Shown here in pieces: positions 1 through 9,016 of a stretch of DNA of 64,000 bases; the stretch's first letter is position 1; each line of letters starts with the position of its first letter. Source of the stretch: an uncultured Mobiluncus sp. (lineage in GTDB: Bacteria > Actinomycetota > Actinomycetes > Actinomycetales > Actinomycetaceae); assembly GCF_947087965.1 (NCBI RefSeq), contig NZ_CAMUES010000003.1, positions 1 through 64,000 of the forward strand, read 5' to 3'. The position numbers and the translations under genes were made by a program. Below the pieces are notes generated by a model that saw only the letters and a list, made by a program, of their open reading frames with translations, did not search any database and was not told where the DNA came from.

Positions 1-539
1 CCGTCGGTGCGATGGTGTTGCCCGTTTTGCCACCATTCTTCGGTTTTGGGGGTGCCGTTCGGGTTATATTCGACGTATGCCGGCCCGTCTAGACGGTGGC
101 GTTTATCGTCTAACCGCCAGTCCTCATATTTGATGGTTCCGTCTTCATAGTATTTAATGAAGGCCGGGCCATCTATCCGGTGCGCCCCTTGACTTTGATA
201 CCATTCTTCTTCTTCGATTGTGCCATCGGGGTAATAGTATGTGCAGGCAGGCTCGTTGTCGCGGCACAATTCCCCGTCTTTCCACCACTCTTCGTAGTCG
301 ATGGTGCCGTTTTCGCGATACCGTACACGGGCAGGACCATTCTCGCGGTGTATTTTCCCGTCGCTATTTAGCCATTCTTCGAGCCGTGGGCTACCGTTAG
401 GGTAATATTCCACGACACTAGGTTTATCGCTACTGTTGTCGAGGTCTGCGGGGGCTGTGGCGTGGGTTTCCGGGGCGAACTGGCCGCCCTTGCTGGTGCC
501 TTTGGGTTGTCGGTTACGGTTGTTGATGTTGGTGGCCAT
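1..539 (-). CDS. MORN-variant repeat protein, partial (paralogue 1)
   Basis: The reading frame is open from ATG at 539 to the window edge, so the C-terminus is missing; 179 codons are visible. The start follows AAAAGGAGCCCC, the Shine-Dalgarno box shared by this gene family. Residues 1-35 carry the tag RNRQPKGTSKGGQFAPE, and at least five ~23-residue repeats follow, each with an HR-x-D/N-G-P-A core and an E-x-W-x-x-x-G segment. The repeat resembles the MORN-variant family of YwqK-like proteins. These are thought to be beta-hairpin repeats, but their biochemical role is not established. There is no signal peptide or membrane segment. Function is unknown. Confidence 0.85.
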   Translation of the reverse strand, partial: MATNINNRNRQPKGTSKGGQFAPETHATAPADLDNSSDKPSVVEYYPNGSPRLEEWLNSDGKIHRENGPARVRYRENGTIDYEEWWKDGELCRDNEPACTYYYPDGTIEEEEWYQSQGAHRIDGPAFIKYYEDGTIKYEDWRLDDKRHRLDGPAYVEYNPNGTPKTEEWWQNGQHHRTD

Positions 540-564
540 TTTGGGGCTCCTTTTCTGGGGGTGG

Positions 565-1452
565 CTAGTTTGTGGGTGGAGTGATTTGTTCCCCGTTTTC
601 CCAATATTCTTCACGTTCGATGGTGCCATCGGGGTTATAGGCTATGTAGGCCGATCCGCCGATACGGTGTTTCTTCCCGTTTTGCCAATATTCTTCACGT
701 TCGACGGTGCCGTCTTCCTGGCGTTCGGTTATGGCTGGCCCGTTTTCACAGTGGCGCTGTCCGCACTGGGCCCATTCTTCGATTCGAACGGTGCCTTTTT
801 TGTCGTAGTAGATACTGGCTGGCCCGTCTGTACGGTGGGCTAGGTCACACCGGCGCCATTGTTCGATTTTGGTTTGTCCGTTTTCGTCATAGACTATTTT
901 GGCGGGTCCATCTAACCGATGTAGTTGCCCGTTTTTGTACCAGGCTTCTTGTTCGATGCTACCGTCTTCCCGGTATTCGATACGGGCTGGCCCGTCCTCA
1001 CGGTGTAGTTGTCCGTGTTGGAACCAGAGTTCGTATTCGATGGTTCCGTCTTTCCGGTAGGAAGTGTGAGCGGGGCCGTCGGTGCGGTGTAGCTGCCCGT
1101 GCTGGCACCATTCTTCGGATACAATGGTTCCGTTTTTATCATATACGGTGCAGGTTAGTTCATTATCGCGGTGGCATTTCCCGTCTTGCCACCATTCTTC
1201 GGTCATGACTTTGCCGTCTTCGTAGTAGTAGATGCAGGCTGGCCCGTCTGCCCTGTCGAGTTGCCCGTCTTCGTTGAGCCATTGTTCGGACTCTATAGTT
1301 CCGTTGGGGTAGTGATCTACGATGCTAGGGGGAGTGTCGCTGCTGGTGGTGTCCAAATCTGCGGGGGCTGTGGCGTGGGTTTCCGGGGCGAACTGGCCAC
1401 CTTTACTAGTGCCTTTGGGTTGACGGTTACGGTTGGTAACGTTGGTGGCCAT
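565..1452 (-). CDS. MORN-variant repeat protein (paralogue 2)
   Basis: This protein has 295 residues. The N-terminal tag RNRQPKGTSKGGQFAPE is followed by a linker and eight HR-x-D-G-P-A units. It ends in the family cap YWENGEQITPP. One unit reads HCENGPA and the last HRIGGSA, so the core tolerates change. The ATG at 1452 is supported by identity with the starts of its paralogues; no strong Shine-Dalgarno box is obvious. The upstream gap of 58 bp to paralogue 3 lacks the boundary motif found before most other copies. The protein is acidic and probably cytoplasmic. Function is unknown. Confidence 0.88.
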   Translation of the reverse strand: MATNVTNRNRQPKGTSKGGQFAPETHATAPADLDTTSSDTPPSIVDHYPNGTIESEQWLNEDGQLDRADGPACIYYYEDGKVMTEEWWQDGKCHRDNELTCTVYDKNGTIVSEEWCQHGQLHRTDGPAHTSYRKDGTIEYELWFQHGQLHREDGPARIEYREDGSIEQEAWYKNGQLHRLDGPAKIVYDENGQTKIEQWRRCDLAHRTDGPASIYYDKKGTVRIEEWAQCGQRHCENGPAITERQEDGTVEREEYWQNGKKHRIGGSAYIAYNPDGTIEREEYWENGEQITPPTN

Positions 1453-1510
1453 AATGTTTTGTTCCTTAGCTTGTTGAGGAAGTTTTTGTTGCGTGTTTGT
1501 TGTGTGCGGG

Positions 1511-2083
1511 TCAGAGACTGTCGCAACAGTCGGGTGTTTCGGTCGTGTCTGGTCCGGGCGGGTCTATGAGCATGTCGTTTTGCCACCATGCCCAAGATTC
1601 GATGTTTCCGTCAGGGTAGTACCAGGTTTCGGCTGGCCCGTCGGTGCGGTGGAGTTTCCCATTCTGATACCAGGCTTCGTAGAAGGGTCCGCCTTCATCG
1701 AAATAGGTGATTTCGGCGGGGGCACCGTCACGGTGTGGGTGCCCGTTTTGCCACCATTCTTCGGCTTGAATAGTGCCGTCGAGGTTGTATGTGATACGGG
1801 CGGGGGCATTGTCACGGTGCAGTTTCCCGTTCTGGCACCAGTTTTCTTCTTCGATTGTGCCGTCTTCGTTGTATGCGATGCTGGCGGGGGCATTGATGCG
1901 GTGCAGTTTCCCGTCTATTCGCCATTGTTCGTAGCTGACGTTACCGTCCGGGTCGTATCCGACGTATGCGGGTCCGTCTGTCCGGTGCATTTCGCCGCCC
2001 TCGTTACGCCATTCTTGAAAGCGGACTTTTCCGTCCGGATAGTGGGCAATAATGTCAGGAGACATGTGATTGTTGGTGACCAT
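1511..2083 (-). CDS. MORN-variant repeat protein, untagged (paralogue 3)
   Basis: The protein has 190 residues from ATG at 2083, behind AAAAAGGAGCCCCCAA. The frame stays open upstream of this ATG, but that stretch overlaps the end of paralogue 4 in another frame and is not family-like. The tag is absent: the protein goes from MVTNNHMSPDII straight into five repeats, several with the variant core HRDNAPA or HRDGAPA. It ends WWQNDMLIDPPGPDTTETPD, a cap unlike the usual APP ending. The boundary motif at 2113-2126 lies about 30 bp upstream of the start. Function is unknown. Confidence 0.85.
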   Translation of the reverse strand: MVTNNHMSPDIIAHYPDGKVRFQEWRNEGGEMHRTDGPAYVGYDPDGNVSYEQWRIDGKLHRINAPASIAYNEDGTIEEENWCQNGKLHRDNAPARITYNLDGTIQAEEWWQNGHPHRDGAPAEITYFDEGGPFYEAWYQNGKLHRTDGPAETWYYPDGNIESWAWWQNDMLIDPPGPDTTETPDCCDSL

Positions 2084-2130
2084 TTGGGGGCTCCTTTTTG
2101 CTCTGTGGTAGTCACCGTGTGGGGGGTCGG

Positions 2131-3081
2131 CTATTTTGTGGGTGGGGCGATTTTTTCCCCGTTTTGCCACCATTGCTCGAATTTGACGGCGCCGTTTTTG
2201 CCATAGTAGGTGTAGGCTGGGCCGTCTGTACGATGTGCCAGCCCGTGTCGATACCATTGCTCGCTGCTAGGTTTGCCGTCTTCTTGGTAGGATATTTCGG
2301 CTGGCCCGTCTAACCGATGTGGTTGCCCGTTTTTGCACCAGGATTCGTGGCTGATGGTGCCGTCAGGCCAGCGGCGGGTGGAGGCCGGGCCGTCCTCGCG
2401 GTCTAGCTGCCCGTTACGGTACCAGTCTTCTTCCGTCAAAATACCGTCTGGGCTGTAGTGGAGGTGGGCTGGGGCATTGTCGCGGTGGGGTTGCTCGTGT
2501 TGCCACCAGGATTCTGCTCGTATGGTGCCGTCGGGGTAGTATCCAACGTATGCTGGGGCGTTGTCGCGGTGGATATCGCCGTGTTGGAACCACACTTTTG
2601 CTTTGATGCTGCCGTCGTCATTGTATTTTGTTACGGCGGGGCCATCTATACGGTGTATTTCGTTATTTTCGTACCAGGTTTCTTCCTTGATGCTGCCGTC
2701 TTCGTAATAGTCGGTGGCGGCTGGGCCGCCGGTACGGTGTGTTTTTCCACGCTGATACCAGGATTCGTGTTTGATGGTTCCGTCTGTGTTGTATTCGATA
2801 CGGGCTGGACCGTCGTCACGGTGCAGCTGCCAGCCTTGGAGCCAAAATTCGGTAGTGATGCTGCCGTTGGGGTTGTAGGATATGTAGGCTGGTCCGTCGG
2901 TACGGTGCCATTGCCCGTCTTTCCACCATTCTTCGGATTCGATGGTCCCGTCGGGGTAGTAGCGTATTTCTGCGGGTCCGTCTGTCCGGTGGAGTCGCCC
3001 TTTTTCGCGCCATTCTGCGGTTTGAGGGGTGCCATCAGGGTAGTATTCGACAATGTTAGTTAGTTCAGTATTGGTGACCAT
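2131..3081 (-). CDS. MORN-variant repeat protein, untagged (paralogue 4)
   Basis: The protein has 316 residues from ATG at 3081, behind AATAAGGAGCCCGAA. It carries ten repeat units and no PKG tag; the N-terminus is MVTNTELTNIVEYYPDG. It ends in the cap NGEKIAPPTK. Individual units alternate between HRTDGPA and HRDNAPA cores, so units of both subtypes are mixed within one protein, consistent with unit shuffling. The boundary motif at 3119-3133 precedes the gene. Function is unknown. Confidence 0.86.
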   Translation of the reverse strand: MVTNTELTNIVEYYPDGTPQTAEWREKGRLHRTDGPAEIRYYPDGTIESEEWWKDGQWHRTDGPAYISYNPNGSITTEFWLQGWQLHRDDGPARIEYNTDGTIKHESWYQRGKTHRTGGPAATDYYEDGSIKEETWYENNEIHRIDGPAVTKYNDDGSIKAKVWFQHGDIHRDNAPAYVGYYPDGTIRAESWWQHEQPHRDNAPAHLHYSPDGILTEEDWYRNGQLDREDGPASTRRWPDGTISHESWCKNGQPHRLDGPAEISYQEDGKPSSEQWYRHGLAHRTDGPAYTYYGKNGAVKFEQWWQNGEKIAPPTK

Positions 3082-3091
3082 TTCGGGCTCC

Positions 3092-3943
3092 TTATTTTTG
3101 ATGTTTTTCTGTATTGGACACCGTGTGGGGGCTATTTTCGGGTGGAGCGATTTCTTCCCCGTTTTCCCAATATTTTTCATATTCGATGTCGCCGTGTTCG
3201 TCGTAGCTTATGACAGCCGGGCCGTCTGTCCGGTGGCGTTTACCGTGTTGATACCAGAATTCGCCCGATACTGTGCCGTTTGGGTTGTAGTATGTGACTG
3301 CTGGCCCGTCGGTTCGATGGTATTGTCCGTTTTTGTACCATTTTTCTTGGCTTACGGCACCTTTTGGACCGAAATGTTCGATGACGGCAGGTCCATCGTC
3401 ACGATGATATTTGCCGTTTTGCAGCCATTTTTCGCCTAGTTTTTTCCCGTCTGGGGCGTAGAAGATATAGGCAGGGCCGTCCTCACGGTGTAGTATTCCG
3501 TGCTGTCGCCACTCTTCGGTCGTGTATATGTTGCCGGTTGGGTAGTCTAGTTCGTGGGTGGTTATGGCTGGGCCGTCGTCGCGGTGTAGGTCCCCGTCCT
3601 GGTACCATTCTTCGCGTGTAACATCACCGTTTCTGTCGTACCTGATGCGTGCCGGCCCATTGTCACGGTGCAAATCTCCGTCTTGCCACCATTCTTCGAC
3701 CACTTTTTTGCCGTCTGGGGCGTATTCGATACGGGCTGGCCCGTCGGTACGGTGAAATTCTTTGTTTTTACGCCATAGTTCGAGTTTGGGTTTGCCGTTA
3801 GGGTAGCGGGTGACAGTATCGGGCGGCGTACTGTTAGCAGTGTCTAAATCGTTGGGGGTTTCAGAGTGTTTTTCCGGCGCGAACTGGCCGCCTTTGCTTG
3901 TGCCTTTGGGTTGACGGTTGCGGTTGTTCACGTTGGTGGCCAT
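3092..3943 (-). CDS. MORN-variant repeat protein (paralogue 5)
   Basis: The protein has 283 residues from ATG at 3943, behind AAAGGAGCCCCGACA. The tag reads RNRQPKGTSKGGQFAPEKH and is followed by seven repeats. The C-terminus extends past the usual cap: after NGEEIAPPEN it continues SPHTVSNTEKHQK, because it reads in frame through the boundary motif (3119-3133) that in other copies overlaps or follows the stop codon. It ends 10 bp before the ATG of paralogue 4. Function is unknown. Confidence 0.86.
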   Translation of the reverse strand: MATNVNNRNRQPKGTSKGGQFAPEKHSETPNDLDTANSTPPDTVTRYPNGKPKLELWRKNKEFHRTDGPARIEYAPDGKKVVEEWWQDGDLHRDNGPARIRYDRNGDVTREEWYQDGDLHRDDGPAITTHELDYPTGNIYTTEEWRQHGILHREDGPAYIFYAPDGKKLGEKWLQNGKYHRDDGPAVIEHFGPKGAVSQEKWYKNGQYHRTDGPAVTYYNPNGTVSGEFWYQHGKRHRTDGPAVISYDEHGDIEYEKYWENGEEIAPPENSPHTVSNTEKHQK

Positions 3944-3983
3944 TGTCGGGGCTCCTTTATGGGGTTGGGGTTGTTGCCGTGTT

Positions 3984-5033
3984 TTAGTGTGCGGGCGGTA
4001 TGTAGAATTCCCCGTTTTTCCAATATTCTTCACGTTTGATGCTGCCGTTGGGGTTGTAGTCCACCCAGGCGGGGCCGTTCTCGCGATGGATTTCCCCATG
4101 TTGGCACCAGCATTCGGATTTGATAGCCCCGCCTGGGGCGTAGGATGTGTAGGCTGGCCCGCCGGTACGGTGCCGTTGACCGTCCTGCAGCCATTGCTCG
4201 GATTCGATACCGCCATGTAGGTTGTATTCGATATAGGCTGGGCCGTTTTCCCTATGGGGTTGCCCGTCCTGATACCAGGTTTCGGACATGATGGTTCCGT
4301 CCGGGGCATATTCGATAATAGCCGGCCCATTATCGCGATGGAACTGGCCGTTTTTGCACCAGAATTCTTTTTGAGGGTCACCGTTTTTGCTGTATTTGGT
4401 GATGGCAGGCTTGTCCTCTCGGTCGGTGATACCGTTGCGGTACCATTCTTCGTAGTCGATGGTTCCGTCTGGGCGGTAGCCGGTGCGGGCCGGCCCGTCC
4501 TCCCGGTCGAGTTTCCCATACCGGTACCAGACTTCTTCTTTGATGCTGCCGTTTTTGTTGTAAAAGATTTGGGCCGGTCCGTTCTCGCGGTGGGGTTGCC
4601 CTTTTTGTAGATATTCTTCGGATGTGATGACCCCGTCGGGGGCGTATTCGATAATGGCTGGCCCGTTATCGCGGTGGAATTGCCCGTTACGGTACCATTG
4701 TTCTTCACTGATGCTACCGTCTTTCCGGTATCGTATATAGGCTGGCCCGTCGGCGCGGTGGGTTTTGTTGTGTCGATACCATTTCTCGTATTCGATAGTC
4801 CCGTCTTCCCTGTAGGCTGTGCAGGCGGGGCCGTCGGTACGGTCACGTTTCCCGTTCAGGTACCAGAATTCGGTCTGTATAGTCCCGTTGGGGTAGTAGA
4901 AGATTTCGGTTGGCCCGTCTGTCCGGTGGCGTTTACCGTCCTTGTTGCGCCATTCTTCGTAGCGGATTTTTCTGCCGAGATAGTAGGAAACGATACTGGG
5001 GGGTGTGTGACTGGTTGTGTTGTTGGTGACCAT
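3984..5033 (-). CDS. MORN-variant repeat protein, untagged (paralogue 6)
   Basis: The protein has 349 residues from ATG at 5033, behind AAAGGGAGCCCCGACA. It carries eleven repeats, including the deviant TDREDKPA, and no PKG tag. The last codons PPAH and the stop are encoded by the boundary motif CCCGCACACTAA (3987-3995), so the end of this gene and the upstream motif of paralogue 5 are the same bases. Neighbouring units (for example two FHRDNGPAIIEYAPDG units) are nearly identical, which points to internal duplication. Function is unknown. Confidence 0.87.
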   Translation of the reverse strand: MVTNNTTSHTPPSIVSYYLGRKIRYEEWRNKDGKRHRTDGPTEIFYYPNGTIQTEFWYLNGKRDRTDGPACTAYREDGTIEYEKWYRHNKTHRADGPAYIRYRKDGSISEEQWYRNGQFHRDNGPAIIEYAPDGVITSEEYLQKGQPHRENGPAQIFYNKNGSIKEEVWYRYGKLDREDGPARTGYRPDGTIDYEEWYRNGITDREDKPAITKYSKNGDPQKEFWCKNGQFHRDNGPAIIEYAPDGTIMSETWYQDGQPHRENGPAYIEYNLHGGIESEQWLQDGQRHRTGGPAYTSYAPGGAIKSECWCQHGEIHRENGPAWVDYNPNGSIKREEYWKNGEFYIPPAH

Positions 5034-5089
5034 TGTCGGGGCTCCCTTTTTTTGATGTTTTTCTGCATTGGTCACCGTGTGGGGGCTGG

Positions 5090-5548
5090 CTATTTTTGGG
5101 GCGGGGCGGTTTTTTCCCCATACTGCCACCATTGTTCACGTTTGATGCTGCCGTCGGGGTTGTAGTCCACCCAGGCTGGGCCGCCGTCTCGGTGTAGGTG
5201 TCTGTCGTGCCACCATTCTTCGGTCACGATTGTGCCGTCTTCGTTGTATGTGGTGATGGCGGGGGCACCGTCACGATGTAGTTTCCCGTTGCGCCACCAT
5301 TGTTCTTTTTCGATTATGCCGTTCTCGAAATAGGTGATACTGGCGGGGGCATTGTCACGGTGCAGTTTCCCGTTTTGTCGCCATTGTTTGCAGTCGATGA
5401 TACCGTCCGGGTCGTATCCGACGTATGCGGGCCCGTCTGCCCGGTCGAGTTCGCCGTCCTTGTTGCACCATGCTTCATAGCGGATTTTTCCGTTGGGGTA
5501 GCGGACTACAACGTTATGAGGCGTGCGATTGTTGATATTGGTGGTCAT
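5090..5548 (-). CDS. MORN-variant repeat protein, short, untagged (paralogue 7)
   Basis: The protein has 152 residues from ATG at 5548, behind AAAGGAACCCCCAAA. Only four repeats are present, mostly of the HRDNAPA/HRDGAPA subtype also found in paralogue 3. It starts MTTNINNRTPHNVVVRYPNG: the beginning of the tag (NINNR) is kept but the PKGTSKGGQFAPE part is missing, as if deleted. The start overlaps the stop of paralogue 8 in an ATGA arrangement, which suggests translational coupling. Function is unknown. Confidence 0.84.
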   Translation of the reverse strand: MTTNINNRTPHNVVVRYPNGKIRYEAWCNKDGELDRADGPAYVGYDPDGIIDCKQWRQNGKLHRDNAPASITYFENGIIEKEQWWRNGKLHRDGAPAITTYNEDGTIVTEEWWHDRHLHRDGGPAWVDYNPDGSIKREQWWQYGEKTAPPQK

Positions 5549-6057
5549 TTTGGGGGTTCCTTTCCGGGACTGGTTAGTGTACGGGGCGGGGCGATTTTTT
5601 CCCCATACTGCCACCATTCTTCATGTTTGATGGCGCCTTCTGGTCGGTAAACCGTGACCGCGGGGCCGTTCTCTCGGTGCTGTTGCCCATGTTGGTACCA
5701 GGTTTTTTGGTGGGGTTGCCCGTTCGGCCAATATTCGATACGAGCCGGCCCGCCAGTTCGATGTAGTTGTCCGTCTTGCCAGTATTCTTCGCACGAAACG
5801 GTACCGTAGGAGTAGCGGTCTGTGTAGGCCGGGCCGTCGGTACGGTGCCGTTGCCCGTTCTGGTACCATTCTTCGGTTTTGGGTGTCCCATTTTTGTAAT
5901 AGTTTGTGCGTGCCGGTCCGTCTACCCGGTGGAGTTGCCCGGTTTTGTTGCGCCATTCCTCAAATTTTGGGACACACCTGCCATAATATTCAACAACATT
6001 GCGGTGTGCGCCGTTGTTGTCTTGACCGGCGGGGTGTTCACCAACGTTACAGGGCAT
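5545..6057 (-). CDS. MORN-variant repeat protein with read-through C-terminus (paralogue 8)
   Basis: The protein has 170 residues and four repeats. The ATG at 6057 lies 1 nt after the stop of paralogue 9 and has no Shine-Dalgarno box of its own, so it is probably translated by coupling. The N-terminus MPCNVGEHPAGQDNNG is unrelated to the other copies. At the C-terminus the frame runs through a mutated boundary motif (CCCCGTACACTAACC at 5577-5586) instead of stopping there. This adds RTLTSPGKEPPK, and the stop overlaps the next ATG. That looks like loss of the original stop by a small frameshift. Function is unknown. Confidence 0.78.
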   Translation of the reverse strand: MPCNVGEHPAGQDNNGAHRNVVEYYGRCVPKFEEWRNKTGQLHRVDGPARTNYYKNGTPKTEEWYQNGQRHRTDGPAYTDRYSYGTVSCEEYWQDGQLHRTGGPARIEYWPNGQPHQKTWYQHGQQHRENGPAVTVYRPEGAIKHEEWWQYGEKIAPPRTLTSPGKEPPK

Positions 6058-6058
6058 G

Positions 6059-6850
6059 CTATTTCACGATCGGGTCGATAGGGGTGCCGTCCAAATACCA
6101 TCGCTCAGACTCGACATTGCCGCATTCGTCGTATTTGATGACAGCAGGACCGTCTAACCGGTGCTTTTTCCCGTCCTGCCACCATTCTTCGGTATCGAGA
6201 GTGTTATTGGGGCGGTAGAACAAGTTGGCTGGGCCGTCTGTCCGGTGGCGTTTCCCGTCTTTGTACCATTCTTCTCCCCATACGGGGCCGTTTCCGGGCC
6301 GGACCACGATGGCTGGTCCGTCTTCCCGGTGGCGTTGCCCGTCCTGCCACCATTGTTCGATTTTGGTTTGCCCTTTTTTGTCCCGGTAGATAACTGCTGG
6401 GCCGTCGGTGCGATGTTTTTTCCCGTCTTGCCAATATTCTTCCGTATGGATAGTGCCGTCGGGGTAGTAGATTGTGCGCGCCGGCCCGTCGGTACGATGC
6501 TCTTTCCCGTCCTGCCAATATTCTTCTTGTTGAATGGTGTCATCGGGATAATAGAAGGTGCAGGCGGGGCCGTCTGCCCGGTCAAGGTTACCGTTCTTGT
6601 ACCATTCTTCTGCCAGAAGGGTGCCGTCTTTTTTCCTGTATCCGATAACTGCTGGGCCGTCTGCCCGGTCGAGTTTCCCGTCCTCGTTACGCCACTGTTT
6701 CGTCTCTATAGTGCCGTCGGGATAGTAATGAACAATGCTAGGCTGCTCGCCTGTATCCAGATCATTTGGGGCGGCTGTGTGTGTTTCTGGCGCGAACTGG
6801 CCACCTTTGCTGGTGCCTTTGGGCTGACGGTTACGGTTACGGGTGGACAT
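6059..6850 (-). CDS. MORN-variant repeat protein (paralogue 9)
   Basis: The protein has 263 residues from ATG at 6850, behind GAAGGAGTCCTGAG. The tag is slightly shortened at the front (MSTRNRNRQPKG) but keeps GGQFAPETH and NDLD. It carries seven repeats and ends LDGTPIDPIVK, an atypical cap. The boundary motif at 6892-6906 is ~45 bp upstream. The downstream paralogue 8 starts 1 nt after the stop. Function is unknown. Confidence 0.86.
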   Translation of the reverse strand: MSTRNRNRQPKGTSKGGQFAPETHTAAPNDLDTGEQPSIVHYYPDGTIETKQWRNEDGKLDRADGPAVIGYRKKDGTLLAEEWYKNGNLDRADGPACTFYYPDDTIQQEEYWQDGKEHRTDGPARTIYYPDGTIHTEEYWQDGKKHRTDGPAVIYRDKKGQTKIEQWWQDGQRHREDGPAIVVRPGNGPVWGEEWYKDGKRHRTDGPANLFYRPNNTLDTEEWWQDGKKHRLDGPAVIKYDECGNVESERWYLDGTPIDPIVK

Positions 6851-6904
6851 CTCAGGACTCCTTCTTTTGTCGAATGTTTTTTCCTGGTAGCCACCGTGTG
6901 GGGG

Positions 6905-7711
6905 CTACTGTCCCGGCGTGTCGGGTGGGGTGATTTCTTCCCCATCCTGCCACCATTCTTCTCGTTTTATGGTGCCGTCAGGGTTGTAGGACACGTAGGC
7001 GGGACCGTCTACCCGGTGGCGTTGCCCGTTCTGCCACCATTGCTCAGATTCGAGGGTTCCGTCTCGCCGATAGTCGGTGGAGGCTGGGCCGTTGTCGCGA
7101 TGTTCTTGCCCGTCTCTATACCAGGCTTCGTAGCTGATGGTTCCGTCTTTCCGGTATTCGGTTTCGGCTGGGCCGTCCTCGCGGTGACGTTGCCCGTCTT
7201 TCCAATATTCTTCGCGGTAAATATTTCCGTTTTCGTAATAGTCGGTGCGGGCGGGGCCGTCGGTACGGTGGCGTTCCCCGTTTTTGCACCATTCTTCGAG
7301 GCGCGGGTCGCCATCCGGGTTGTAGGATATGTAGGCTGGGCCATCTATCCGGTGAAGTTCCCCATATCGGTACCATTCTTCGCTCTCAACGTTGCCGTTG
7401 TCGTCGTATCGGACGATTGCAGGCCCGTCTGTGCGGCGGAGTCGGTCGTTTTGCCACCATTCTTCGGCTTGAACAGTCCCGTCTTGCCGGTAGTCGATGA
7501 CGGCGGGCGCCCCGTCACGGTGTAGTTCCCCGTCCTTGTTGCACCACTGTTCGGTTTCGACATACCCTTCGGGGGCGTGGATAACGGCGCTGGGTGCGTC
7601 ACTGGCGTTGTCCAAATCGTTGGGGGCGGCCTCGTGGGTTTCCGGGGCGAACTGGCCACCTTTGCTAGTGCCTTTGGGTTGGCGGTTGCGGTTGTTCACG
7701 TTGGTGGCCAT
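6905..7711 (-). CDS. MORN-variant repeat protein (paralogue 10)
   Basis: The protein has 268 residues from ATG at 7711, behind AAAGGAGCCCCGACA. The tag RNRQPKGTSKGGQFAPE and NDLD are followed by seven repeats and the ending DGEEITPPDTPGQ. The boundary motif variant ACCGTGCGGGG at 7752-7762 lies ~40 bp upstream. DNA of the tag region is almost identical to that of paralogues 2, 5 and 11, showing recent duplication or gene conversion. Function is unknown. Confidence 0.86.
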   Translation of the reverse strand: MATNVNNRNRQPKGTSKGGQFAPETHEAAPNDLDNASDAPSAVIHAPEGYVETEQWCNKDGELHRDGAPAVIDYRQDGTVQAEEWWQNDRLRRTDGPAIVRYDDNGNVESEEWYRYGELHRIDGPAYISYNPDGDPRLEEWCKNGERHRTDGPARTDYYENGNIYREEYWKDGQRHREDGPAETEYRKDGTISYEAWYRDGQEHRDNGPASTDYRRDGTLESEQWWQNGQRHRVDGPAYVSYNPDGTIKREEWWQDGEEITPPDTPGQ

Positions 7712-7763
7712 TGTCGGGGCTCCTTTCTTTTTGATGCTTCTTGTGTTGCTTACCGTGCGGGGA

Positions 7764-8987
7764 TTATTGTTTCGGTGGGGCGGATAGTTCGTTGTGTCGC
7801 CACCATTGCTCAGATTCGATGTCGCCGTTTTCGTCATATTCGACGATGGCTGGACCGTTGTTGCGGTGGAGTTTCCCGTTTCGCCAATATTCTTCGTGGT
7901 CGATGTTGCCATCCTGGTTGTAGTATGTGACGGCGGGGTCGTTTTCTCGGTGGCGTTGCCCGTCCTCGTACCATTCTTCGGCCATGATTGTCCCGTCTGG
8001 GGCATATTCGATAACGGCGGGGCCGTCGGTACGGTGATATTGTCCGTTTTGACGCCATTCTTGTTTCTTGATGCTGCCGTCTTTGTGATAGATCGCGGCG
8101 GCGGGTCCGTCTGCCCGGTGGGGTTTTCCGTCTTTGCACCAGTCTTCGCGTTCGATGTTTCCGTCTTCTCGATAGGCTATGATGGCCGGGCCGTCATCGT
8201 GGTGTTCTTTCCCGTCTTTGTACCAGGTTTCGATTTGCGGGTTGCCGTTTTCGTAATATTTTTTGAAGGTGGGGCCTCCATCGTCGCGTCGGTATTTCCC
8301 GTTGATGCGCCATTGTTCTGATTCGATGTTGCCGTTTTCGAAATAGGTGATTTTTGCGGGGCCGTCGGTGCGGTGATATTTGCCGTTTTGGCCCCATTCT
8401 TCGAGCCGTGGGTTGCCGTTTTCGTAGCGTCGTATGTTGGCTGGTCCGTCTTCCCGATGCCATTGCCCGTCCTGCCACCATTGCTCGTGTCTGATGCTGC
8501 CGTCTGGTCCGTATATTATGTCGGCTGGGCCGTCATTGCGGTGGTATTCTCCGTTTTGGTGCCATTCTTCTTTTTTGATGGTGCCGTCGGGGTTGTATGA
8601 GGTTTTGGATGGGGCGCCTACACGGTGTGGCTGCCCGTTGCGGTACCATTGTTCAGATTTGGTGGTTCCGTCTTGCCAGTATTCGATGGAGGCTGGGCCG
8701 TCGTCGCGGTGGGTGTAGCCGTTTTTGTACCAACGTTCGGAGCTGATATTACCGTCTGGGTTGTATTCGATGAAGGCTGGCCCGTCTGCACGGTCGAGGT
8801 CGAAGTTGCTGTCGACCCATTGTTCGCGTTTGGGTTTGCCGTCGGGATAGGAGTGAACAACGTCAGGGGCCGCGTTGCCGGCGCTGTCCAAATCGTCGGG
8901 GGCTGTGGCATGGGTTTCTGGGGCGAACTGTCCGCCTTTGCTGGTGCCTTTGGGCTGACGGTTACGATTGTTTATATTGGTGGACAT
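7764..8987 (-). CDS. MORN-variant repeat protein, longest copy (paralogue 11)
   Basis: The protein has 407 residues from ATG at 8987, behind AAAGGAGCCCCGAA. The tag is followed by twelve repeat units, the most in the array. Some units are diverged (YRRDDGGP, EHHDDGPA, RHRENDPA). The C-terminus is WWRHNELSAPPKQ. Length differences within the family come almost entirely from whole repeat units, which fits unequal recombination between 69-bp modules. Function is unknown. Confidence 0.87.
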   Translation of the reverse strand: MSTNINNRNRQPKGTSKGGQFAPETHATAPDDLDSAGNAAPDVVHSYPDGKPKREQWVDSNFDLDRADGPAFIEYNPDGNISSERWYKNGYTHRDDGPASIEYWQDGTTKSEQWYRNGQPHRVGAPSKTSYNPDGTIKKEEWHQNGEYHRNDGPADIIYGPDGSIRHEQWWQDGQWHREDGPANIRRYENGNPRLEEWGQNGKYHRTDGPAKITYFENGNIESEQWRINGKYRRDDGGPTFKKYYENGNPQIETWYKDGKEHHDDGPAIIAYREDGNIEREDWCKDGKPHRADGPAAAIYHKDGSIKKQEWRQNGQYHRTDGPAVIEYAPDGTIMAEEWYEDGQRHRENDPAVTYYNQDGNIDHEEYWRNGKLHRNNGPAIVEYDENGDIESEQWWRHNELSAPPKQ

Positions 8988-9016
8988 TTCGGGGCTCCTT
9001 TCTGGGGGGGCGGCGA

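Noticed and set aside
180..2313. Long open frames on the plus strand and in other minus-strand frames across the MORN array
   Set aside because: The repeated 69-bp modules keep alternative frames open by codon bias. These frames encode low-complexity Val/Phe/Gly-rich or Thr/Pro/Lys-rich peptides, lack ribosome sites and overlap the tagged, repeat-bearing frame.
3944..4846. N-terminal extension of MORN paralogue 5 to 584 residues
   Set aside because: The extension lies in a shadow frame of paralogue 6. The ATG at 3943 has the family ribosome site and the tag, so the shorter form is real.
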